Source: an uncultured Eubacteriales bacterium (GTDB taxonomy: Bacteria; Bacillota; Clostridia; Oscillospirales; QAMX01). Taken from it: 24,893 nucleotides of DNA. Below the pieces are notes generated by a model. The model ran no database searches. It had not been told where the DNA came from and saw only the letters and a program-made list of their open reading frames with translations. How positions within the stretch are numbered: the stretch's first letter is position 1; each line of letters begins with the position of its first letter. A program made the position numbers and the translations under genes. Where the stretch lies: the NCBI GenBank assembly GCA_900551265.1, contig URVL01000014.1, forward strand, positions 1 to 24,893, written 5' to 3'. Below are positions 8,533 to 14,213 of the stretch, in pieces.

Positions 8533-8934
8533 ATGCCACCTAAATCCAAGAAGAACACCACCGTCAGAAGACGTCGTGAACGTAAAAATATTGAAAAGGG
8601 TCAGGCTCATATCCGTGCTTCCTTTAACAACACCATTGTTACCATTACCGATGTAAACGGCAACGCCCTTGCATGGGCCTCCGCCGGCGGCCTTGGTTTC
8701 CGCGGCTCTCGTAAGTCTACCCCGTTTGCTGCACAGTCCGCTGCCGAAACTGCTGCAAAGAATGCCATGGAGCATGGCCTGAAGAGCGTTGAAGTATACG
8801 TCAAGGGACCTGGCTCGGGACGTGAAGCCGCGATCCGCGCACTTCAGGCTGCCGGGCTTGAGGTAAGCCTGATTAAGGACGTTACCCCGATCCCCCACAA
8901 TGGATGCCGCCCGCCGAAGCGTCGCCGCGTCTAA
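8533..8934 (+). CDS. rpsK: 30S ribosomal protein S11
   Basis: S11 is a platform protein near the E site and the mRNA Shine-Dalgarno helix. The 133-residue product has a basic N-terminus ([21 protein letters not shown]), [19 protein letters not shown], the [13 protein letters not shown] segment and the C-terminal signature [18 protein letters not shown]. The length is typical. The start follows AAGGAGGGAT, 12 bases after rpsM. Confidence 0.98.
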   Translation: MPPKSKKNTTVRRRRERKNIEKGQAHIRASFNNTIVTITDVNGNALAWASAGGLGFRGSRKSTPFAAQSAAETAAKNAMEHGLKSVEVYVKGPGSGREAAIRALQAAGLEVSLIKDVTPIPHNGCRPPKRRRV

Positions 8935-8956
8935 TTAATTTGGAGGTGTATTGAGA

Positions 8957-9583
8957 ATGGCAAGATATACCGGTGCGGTATGCAAATTGTGCCGCCGCGA
9001 GGGTGAAAAGCTCTTTTTAAAGGGCGATAGATGCTATACCGGCAAGTGTGCGATCGTTCGTCGAAATTTTGCGCCGGGACAACATGGCCAGGCACGCAAA
9101 AAGCGCAGCGAATATGGTACGCAGCTTCGTGAGAAGCAGAAGGCCAAGAGATTTTATTGCGTTCTCGAGGGACAGTTTGCGCATTATTTTGAGCTGGCTG
9201 AGAAGCGTAAAGGCGTTACAGGTGAGAACCTGCTCATAATCCTTGAAAGCCGCCTGGATAATATTGTTTACCGCCTTGGCTTTGCCATGTCCCGCCCGGA
9301 GGCGCGTCAGCTTGTGCGCCACGGACATTTTGAGGTTAATGGCAAAAAGGTCAATATTCCGTCTTATCTCTGTAAAGCGGGAGATGTGATTGCACTGAAG
9401 GACGGCAGCCGCGCTTCTGCGAAGTTTAAGGCGATTCTCGAGGCCAACGCTTCGAAACCTATCCCGAAGTGGCTTTCTCTTGACGTTGAAAAGCTTGAAG
9501 GCAAAATCGTAGCGCTCCCCGAGCGTGATGATATTGACCTCCCGATTGAGGAGCACCATATCGTTGAGTTGTATTCGAAGTAA
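8957..9583 (+). CDS. rpsD: 30S ribosomal protein S4, zinc form
   Basis: S4 is a primary 16S rRNA binder and assembly initiator, and a translational autoregulator in several bacteria. The 208-residue protein begins [16 protein letters not shown] with Cys9, Cys12, Cys26 and Cys31, the zinc form, and carries the S4 RNA-binding domain with [31 protein letters not shown] 8957 is preferred over the in-frame TTG at 8951 because GGAGGTG (8942-8948) is then correctly spaced. The 110-base spacer before rpoA is the longest in the alpha section and may be a target of regulation. Confidence 0.97.
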   Translation: MARYTGAVCKLCRREGEKLFLKGDRCYTGKCAIVRRNFAPGQHGQARKKRSEYGTQLREKQKAKRFYCVLEGQFAHYFELAEKRKGVTGENLLIILESRLDNIVYRLGFAMSRPEARQLVRHGHFEVNGKKVNIPSYLCKAGDVIALKDGSRASAKFKAILEANASKPIPKWLSLDVEKLEGKIVALPERDDIDLPIEEHHIVELYSK

Positions 9584-9597
9584 TGCGATGTATCGGG

Positions 9598-9685
9598 TAA
9601 ATGATTGGCGGCTTTTGTTCGCGGAGTCATTTATCGTTGTTTGTGATAAACCCCAGGCGCGTAAGCGTAGTGACTCAAGGAGGGT
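9598..9685 (+). promoter_or_regulatory. Putative structured mRNA leader of rpoA
   Basis: The spacer can form an outer stem GAGTCA (9624-9629) with TGACTC (9671-9676). This encloses a hairpin TTTATC (9630-9635)/GATAAA (9645-9650) and a small GCGC-GTAA-GCGT hairpin (9657-9668) with a GNRA-type loop. The outer stem ends directly at the rpoA Shine-Dalgarno AAGGAGGG (9678-9685). A competing stem, TAAATGA (9598-9604) with TCATTTA (9627-9633), would exclude it. I infer translational control, possibly by S4 or L17. No sigma-A promoter was convincing here. Confidence 0.4.
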
Positions 9686-9693
9686 ATGATATA

Positions 9694-10641
9694 ATGATAG
9701 AGATTGATAAGCCCCGCATTGAATGTGCAGAGATGTCTGAGGATGGATCCTATGGCAGATTCGTGGTTGAGCCCCTGGAAAGAGGTTACGGTACGACCCT
9801 TGGCAATTCTTTGCGGCGAATCCTGCTCTCTTCATTGCCCGGTGCAGCGGTTACAAGTATTAAGATCAATGGTGTTCAGCACGAATTTTCCACTATCCCC
9901 GGTGTAAAAGAGGATTTAACGGAGATTGTTTTAAATGTAAAGGGCATTATTGCCCGTCTGAACTCACAAACGCCGAAGGTTGTTTATATTAATGCAGCCG
10001 GCGAGTGCGAGGTTTGCGCAGGTGACATTAAGACAGACGGTGAGGTGGAAATCCTGAATCCGGATTGGCATATTGCCACTCTTGGCGCGGATGCTCACCT
10101 GAACATGGAATTGACGCTCAATCATGGCCGCGGCTATGTTCCGGCTGAGCGCAACAAGCCTGCGCAGTCTATTATTGGGCTGATTCCCGTCGACTCCATT
10201 TATACGCCGGTTTACAAGGTCAACTACGCTGTTGAAAATACCCGAGTAGGCAATGTAACGGATTATGACAGGCTGATTCTTGAAGTTTGGACGAACTCAA
10301 CTCTTACCGCGCAGGAAGCAATTTCCTGGTCGGCAAAGATCCTGAGCGATCTTCTCGTTCATTTTATTGATTTGTCTGAGGAAGTTGGTTCACGCTCTAC
10401 CGTGGTTGAGCGTGTGGAGGCACAGTATGAAAAGGTCCTTGAAATGACGATTGAGGAGCTTGATCTGAGCGTCCGCAGCTTTAACTGCTTAAAGCGCGCA
10501 GGAATCAACACAGTGGAAGACCTGATCGATAAGACTGAAGATGAGATGATGAAGGTTCGTAACCTGGGCCGCAAGAGCCTGGAGGAAGTTATGAACAAGC
10601 TTAGTGCGATGGGCCTGTCGCTTCAGAAGAACGAGGAATAA
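9694..10641 (+). CDS. rpoA: DNA-directed RNA polymerase subunit alpha
   Basis: The alpha dimer is the scaffold for RNA polymerase assembly and its C-terminal domain reads UP elements and activators. The 315-residue product has the N-terminal domain with [20 protein letters not shown] (residues 29-48) and a flexible linker near residues 230-250. The C-terminal domain has [12 protein letters not shown] at 260-271 (Arg261 corresponds to the DNA-contacting Arg265 of E. coli) and [16 protein letters not shown] 9694 follows AAGGAGGG; the open frame upstream is not conserved. Confidence 0.98.
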   Translation: MIEIDKPRIECAEMSEDGSYGRFVVEPLERGYGTTLGNSLRRILLSSLPGAAVTSIKINGVQHEFSTIPGVKEDLTEIVLNVKGIIARLNSQTPKVVYINAAGECEVCAGDIKTDGEVEILNPDWHIATLGADAHLNMELTLNHGRGYVPAERNKPAQSIIGLIPVDSIYTPVYKVNYAVENTRVGNVTDYDRLILEVWTNSTLTAQEAISWSAKILSDLLVHFIDLSEEVGSRSTVVERVEAQYEKVLEMTIEELDLSVRSFNCLKRAGINTVEDLIDKTEDEMMKVRNLGRKSLEEVMNKLSAMGLSLQKNEE

Positions 10642-10683
10642 TAGGGGCCGCACTCCCCACACAAGCAGAAGGAGGAATTGTCT

Positions 10684-11019
10684 ATGCCACGCAAGCTCGG
10701 CAGAAAGACCGATCATAGAATGGCAATGCTGAGAGCAATGGTGACATATCTGCTGGAAAATGGCAGAATTGAGACCACTGTTACTCGCGCCAAGGAGGTT
10801 CGACCGATCGCGGAGAAAATGATTACCTTGGGCAAAAACGGTACGCTTGCTGCCAAACGTCAGGCATTCGCTTTCATCACCAAAGAGAGCGTTGTCATCA
10901 AGCTTTTTGATGAGATTGCACCGAAGTACCATGAGCGCAACGGTGGTTATACCCGCATCGTGAGAACGGGTCCGCGCCGCGGCGACGCCGCCGAGATGGC
11001 GATTATCGAGTTGGTGTAA
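10684..11019 (+). CDS. rplQ: 50S ribosomal protein L17
   Basis: L17 lies near the tunnel exit on the large subunit. The 111-residue protein begins [21 protein letters not shown] and has the [18 protein letters not shown] segment and the [24 protein letters not shown] end, all family signatures. ATG 10684 is chosen over an upstream in-frame TTG (10678) because GGAGG (10671-10675) is then eight bases away. It is the last gene of the operon. The ecfA/ecfT transporter genes that often follow rplQ in Firmicutes are absent and a terminator comes instead. Confidence 0.97.
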   Translation: MPRKLGRKTDHRMAMLRAMVTYLLENGRIETTVTRAKEVRPIAEKMITLGKNGTLAAKRQAFAFITKESVVIKLFDEIAPKYHERNGGYTRIVRTGPRRGDAAEMAIIELV

Positions 11020-11043
11020 GTTCCGACCGGTTAAGGATGTAGA

Positions 11044-11105
11044 TAAAGCTGCAACATACAGTAGATTTTTTACTGTGTATTGCAGCTTTATTTTTTGTTT
11101 TTCTC
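11044..11105 (+). terminator. Intrinsic terminator of the ribosomal operon
   Basis: TAAAGCTGCAA (11044-11054) pairs perfectly with TTGCAGCTTTA (11080-11090), and an inner ACAGTA/TACTGT stem extends the hairpin. A T-rich run (TTTTTTGTTTTT) follows at once. It lies 24 bases after the rplQ stop and closes the operon. Confidence 0.93.
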
Positions 11106-11214
11106 TTCAAAGATGGGGAATAACCGGTATGCGGCTGTTGGACGTTCCTTTGTAAAACCGGCTGGAAATACATGGAATTATTAAAAGTTACAAGTTGTCC
11201 TCGTATGGAAAATT

Positions 11215-11276
11215 ATTTTGCAAAGCAGCAAAAGCGCTTATGCGCTCGCGAGGTAACCATATAAGCTGTGCAAAAT
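11215..11276 (-). terminator. Weak candidate terminator of the RHH gene
   Basis: Just downstream of the reverse-strand RHH gene, AGCGC/GCGCT (11233-11246, four-base loop) forms a short hairpin followed, on the reverse strand, by a TTTTGCTGCTTTG run. ATTTTGCA (11215-11222) and TGCAAAAT (11269-11276) could form an outer stem. The stem is short and the tract interrupted. The region 11106-11214 shows nothing else I can name. Confidence 0.35.
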
Positions 11277-11281
11277 ACGGC

Positions 11282-11458
11282 TTAGTCTTTATCATTATCC
11301 TCCATATTAGCAAGGGCGAAGCTGATGCACTGGTTAATGAATTCGTTACGCGATATGCCAATTTTTGCTGCTTTGTTGTCGATATCTGCAAGTATTTCCG
11401 AAGATATACGCATGGAAATAACCTCTTTCTCCGGTTTCTTTGGAATAAAGTTTGCCAT
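11282..11458 (-). CDS. Small ribbon-helix-helix DNA-binding protein
   Basis: A 58-residue protein beginning MANFIPKKPEKEVISMRIS. KEVISMRIS looks like the N-terminal beta strand, followed by two helices (SEILADIDNKAAKIG and SRNEFINQCISFALANM), the Arc/CopG ribbon-helix-helix pattern. Such proteins bind DNA as dimers of intertwined strands and often repress their own promoter. The open frame runs on upstream, but AAGAGGAGG at 8 bases before this ATG fixes the start. No toxin-like partner is encoded next to it, so a toxin-antitoxin role is not supported. Palindromes just upstream (11504-11539) could be its operator. Confidence 0.75.
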   Translation of the reverse strand: MANFIPKKPEKEVISMRISSEILADIDNKAAKIGISRNEFINQCISFALANMEDNDKD

Positions 11459-11474
11459 GCTCGTAGACCTCCTC

Positions 11475-11503
11475 TTGCTAAATTGTATTCTTTCTGATAT
11501 AAT
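11475..11503 (+). promoter_or_regulatory. Sigma-A-type promoter, forward
   Basis: TTGCTA at 11475-11480 and a perfect TATAAT at 11498-11503 are separated by exactly 17 bases. It points forward, away from the RHH gene, and overlaps that gene's 5' untranslated region. It would drive the doubtful zinc-finger ORF downstream or a noncoding transcript. Confidence 0.55.
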
Positions 11504-11539
11504 GAATCTATATTCTAAAATTGATATCAAAATTCGAAT
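11504..11539. promoter_or_regulatory. AT-rich cluster of short palindromes, candidate RHH operator
   Basis: Three dyads lie within 36 bases: GAATCTATATTC (11504-11515), TTGATATCAA (11521-11530) and ATTCGAAT (11532-11539). They sit about 45-80 bases upstream of the RHH start codon and just downstream of the forward promoter. RHH repressors bind such short repeats, but no half-site is clearly repeated. The operator role is inference. Confidence 0.35.
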
Positions 11540-11558
11540 ACATAATAGGGAATGTGTT

Positions 11559-12038
11559 ATGCCCAATGTGAAATATGGCTGCTCACGAAATGAACAGGAA
11601 AGCAATTTTTCATTTGATCCAAAACGCGTACCAGTTGCCATGAAAATGTATCAAACCCAACCGTGCGATTTACCGTGTCAAATACAGTGCAGGATGCGCC
11701 TGCGTGTTTCGATAGTTCTGGTTCTTCTTCTTGTCTATATTTTTTTGCTTTTTGCGATTTGGAATTTATCTACGGTCCTCACTGGTTTGGACGCAAGCTT
11801 CTATTATGATAGGCAGTGCGATATCTGTGGCAGAAGGGCTGTTTTTATGAATGGAGGAACAGAGTACTGTGAAAGACATTTTCTATGCCTGCAAAGCAAT
11901 GCTTTGCCCCATAAAATGGGGCATATATATCCGCTGTGCCGCTTGCATGAAGGAATACCGGTAAGGAAAAGCACAGACCGTTATAATACGCAAAATGCCA
12001 TGACGGCTGGAAAGCCGTCATGGCATTCAATATTCTAA
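11559..12038 (+). CDS. Doubtful ORF: one membrane helix plus zinc-finger-like motif
   Basis: I do not recognise this gene. From ATG 11559 it would give 159 residues; ATG 11694 would give 114. A strongly hydrophobic stretch (VSIVLVLLLVYIFLLFAIW, coded around 11706-11763) looks like a membrane helix. It is followed by CDICGRRAVFMNGGTEYCERH, where CxxC and CxxH resemble a treble-clef or zinc-ribbon site. Beyond that motif the sequence runs through two tandem hairpins and ends inside another, so the C-terminal third may not be real protein. Neither start has a strong ribosome binding site. The forward promoter at 11475-11503 would serve it. It could be a degraded gene. Confidence 0.35.
   Translation: MPNVKYGCSRNEQESNFSFDPKRVPVAMKMYQTQPCDLPCQIQCRMRLRVSIVLVLLLVYIFLLFAIWNLSTVLTGLDASFYYDRQCDICGRRAVFMNGGTEYCERHFLCLQSNALPHKMGHIYPLCRLHEGIPVRKSTDRYNTQNAMTAGKPSWHSIF
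11891..11922. repeat. Two tandem perfect hairpins
   Basis: GCAAAGC-AAT-GCTTTGC (11891-11907) is followed, sharing two bases, by GCCCCAT-AAA-ATGGGGC (11906-11922). Each has a seven-base stem and a three-base loop. No T-tract follows. They lie inside the doubtful ORF. Confidence 0.6.
11994..12027. terminator. Perfect 15-bp hairpin, possible terminator
   Basis: AATGCCATGACGGCT and its exact complement flank a GGAA loop. On the forward strand CAATATTC follows, with no U-tract. On the reverse strand the stem continues into TTTTGCG, a better terminator shape. It may block antisense transcription from the galE side or end the forward transcript weakly. The remaining 12028-12120 stretch shows only short palindromes such as CCGCATGCGG. 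Confidence 0.45.
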
Positions 12039-12120
12039 ACACTTTCGGGAAATCTGGCGTGCCCGCATGCGGCTTTAATCAAAGATAAAACGTTTTTTTC
12101 AGATATAGGGACTGGCTTGC

Positions 12121-12150
12121 TTGACAAAAGAGTGAAAAATGAGGTATCAT
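12121..12150 (+). promoter_or_regulatory. Sigma-A promoter of galE
   Basis: A perfect -35 TTGACA (12121-12126) and a -10 TATCAT (12145-12150) are separated by 18 bases, placing the start site near 12157 and leaving a leader of about 26 bases before galE. Confidence 0.75.
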
Positions 12151-12182
12151 TTAGTGTATATCAGTAAACTGGGGTGGTGTAT

Positions 12183-13196
12183 GTGAATATACTGGTAACA
12201 GGTGGCCTGGGTTACATTGGGTCCCATATTTGTGTGGAACTCGCTGCGGCTGGTTATGATGCCGTTATTGTAGACGATTGCAGCAATGCAAGCCCCCGTG
12301 TCTTGAACCGCCTTTCTGAAATTACAGGGAAAACGTTCCCGTTTTATAAGGACAATGTACTGGATGAAGCGGCCCTGGAGCGTATTTTTACAGAGCAGTC
12401 TATTGACGCTGTCATTCATCTGGCCGCGCTGAAATCTGCGCCGGAGTCCACAAAAAAACCGCTCGCCTATTATACCAATAATGTAGTGGGAACGCTCACA
12501 CTCCTGCGTGTCATGGAGCGTCATGGGGTACGCCGTATGGTTTACTCATCTTCCGCCTGCGTATACGGTGGTGTGACGGAGATGCCTGTACGCGAGGATG
12601 CGCCGGTTTTGGCGATTAATCCTTATGGAGAGTCAAAGCTTATGTGTGAACGCATACTTTCGGATTTGTGCCGTACGGATGAGCGCTGGAGCGCGCTGCT
12701 GCTGCGTTATTTTAATCCCATCGGCGCGCATGAATCTGGACTGATCGGTGAAGATCCGCGAGGTGTGCCGGGCAACGTTGCGCCGCGTATTTTGCGTGTG
12801 CTGACCGGGCAGGATGCTTATTTTACGTTGACGGGAGATGACTTCCCGACGCCGGACGGCACCGGGATACGGGATTATCTGCACGTTGTGGATCTTGCGC
12901 GCGGTCATGTCAGCGCGGTGCAACACGCGATGGAGAATGCGGGTGTATTGACGTTAAACCTTGGCACTGGACACGGCGTCAGCGTGCTTGAGATGGTTCA
13001 TGCTTTTGAGCGTGCGGCGGGAATTCCGGTGCCGTACCGTGTATTCCCACGCCGCCCGGGTGATGCGGCTGAGAGCGTGGCATGCGCAGATCTGGCATAT
13101 AAGACGCTTGGCTGGCAGACGGTATATGACTTGGACGATATGTGCCGCGATGCATGGCGCTGGCAGAAAAATAACCCTCACGGCTATGAGGACTGA
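12183..13196 (+). CDS. galE: UDP-glucose 4-epimerase
   Basis: It interconverts UDP-glucose and UDP-galactose with bound NAD, in the Leloir pathway and for supply of galactose to surface polysaccharides. The 337-residue protein is an extended short-chain dehydrogenase: the NAD-binding GGLGYIGSH at residues 7-15, then the catalytic Ser124, Tyr148 and Lys152 (SSSACVYG and NPYGESK), at nearly the E. coli positions. GTG 12183 gives the family start MNILVTGG behind GGGGTGGTG; GTG codons at 12174 and 12177 are in frame but overlap this site. The next gene follows in 15 bases, so the pair is one UDP-sugar unit. Confidence 0.93.
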   Translation: MNILVTGGLGYIGSHICVELAAAGYDAVIVDDCSNASPRVLNRLSEITGKTFPFYKDNVLDEAALERIFTEQSIDAVIHLAALKSAPESTKKPLAYYTNNVVGTLTLLRVMERHGVRRMVYSSSACVYGGVTEMPVREDAPVLAINPYGESKLMCERILSDLCRTDERWSALLLRYFNPIGAHESGLIGEDPRGVPGNVAPRILRVLTGQDAYFTLTGDDFPTPDGTGIRDYLHVVDLARGHVSAVQHAMENAGVLTLNLGTGHGVSVLEMVHAFERAAGIPVPYRVFPRRPGDAAESVACADLAYKTLGWQTVYDLDDMCRDAWRWQKNNPHGYED

Positions 13197-13211
13197 TCGG
13201 AGGAACCAGTT

Positions 13212-14129
13212 TTGAATAAACCTGTTTTGGTGGTCCTTGCGGCGGGTCTTGGCACTCGCTATGGTGGGAAGGCCGGACTCAAGCAGATTGATCCCGTTGG
13301 ACCGGGCGGCGAGATCATTGTGGATTACAGCATTTTTGACGCGCTGCGTGCAGGGTTTCGGAAAGTTGTGTTCGTGATCGGGCGCGATATGGAGGAAGCT
13401 TTCCGTGAAAGCATTGGGTCGCGCGTTTCCGGACAGATTGAAACGGCGTATGCGTTTCAGGAACTTGACGATTTGCCCGCGGGCTATTCTGTCCCCCCGG
13501 GACGTGTGAAACCCTGGGGTACGGCGCATGCCGTTATGGCGGCGCGGCATGAGGTAGACGAACCCTTTGCCGTCATAGGTGCGGATGACTTTTTTGGTTT
13601 TGGCACATTTCGCGCCCTCTATGAGCATCTGGCGCAGGTAGATCCCGAAAGTGAGAACTTCGCAATGGCGGGTTTCACGATAGAAAATACCGTTACGCGT
13701 TATGGCCATGTTTCACGAGGCGTTTGCACCGCCCAGGACGGATATCTGTGCGGCGTGACGGAACGTACGTATATCACCCTGGCGGAAGATGGCCGTGCGC
13801 AGTATTCACTGGACCGTGGTGTGACGAATATTCCGATTCCGCGCGGCAGTATTGTTTCCATGAATACGTGGGCGTTTACGCCGCGTATCTTTCGTGAATT
13901 GGAGGCGGGCTTCCCGCCGGTGATCGACGGCATGTGCGATCCGCTGAAGGAGGAGTATTATCTGCCTTCGGCAGTCGATGCGTTGATTCACAGTGGCCGT
14001 GCCACTGTGAAAATATTAAAAACGCCGGAGCGCTGGTATGGCGTGACCTGGCAGGAGGATAAGCCGTTTGTGGTGCAGGCAATTGCCGATATGGTGGCGC
14101 GGGGCGATTACCCGGAAAGACTTTGGTGA
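13212..14129 (+). CDS. Sugar-phosphate nucleotidyltransferase
   Basis: The 305-residue protein belongs to the NTP-transferase superfamily that joins sugar 1-phosphates to nucleotides. The nucleotide-binding start is VLVVLAAGLGTRYGG at residues 5-19, followed by LKQIDPVGPGGE, PWGTAHAV at 101-108 and the metal-binding-type Asp pair in GADDFFG at 123-129. It is not a close GalU look-alike. It resembles uncharacterised NTases common in gut Clostridia and Bacteroidetes, so the sugar is unknown. Next to galE a UDP-glucose, UDP-galactose or UDP-HexNAc product is plausible. The start is TTG at 13212, with GGAGG (13199-13203) eight bases upstream. Relative to the usual RYGGLKQ, three residues (KAG) seem inserted. 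Confidence 0.8.
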   Translation: MNKPVLVVLAAGLGTRYGGKAGLKQIDPVGPGGEIIVDYSIFDALRAGFRKVVFVIGRDMEEAFRESIGSRVSGQIETAYAFQELDDLPAGYSVPPGRVKPWGTAHAVMAARHEVDEPFAVIGADDFFGFGTFRALYEHLAQVDPESENFAMAGFTIENTVTRYGHVSRGVCTAQDGYLCGVTERTYITLAEDGRAQYSLDRGVTNIPIPRGSIVSMNTWAFTPRIFRELEAGFPPVIDGMCDPLKEEYYLPSAVDALIHSGRATVKILKTPERWYGVTWQEDKPFVVQAIADMVARGDYPERLW

Positions 14130-14213
14130 ACTGCCGAACAGGAATGTTTCAGCAAGTCCTATTTTGTATACGTGTTGCGACAATAAACTTTTATGATACA
14201 GGAGAAATGAAAA

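Noticed and set aside
10642..10683. GGGG/CCCC hairpin between rpoA and rplQ as a terminator
   Set aside because: The stem is only four base pairs, there is no T-tract, and rplQ must be transcribed through it.
11282..11458. RHH gene as the antitoxin of a toxin-antitoxin pair
   Set aside because: No RelE-, HicA- or MazF-like partner is adjacent on the same strand.
11982..11987. TATAAT next to the 15-bp hairpin as a promoter
   Set aside because: No acceptable -35 box lies 16-18 bases upstream.
14130..14213. T-box riboswitch upstream of alaS
   Set aside because: The spacer is only 84 bases, the T-box AGGGTGG-type sequence is absent, and no antiterminator/terminator pair is visible.
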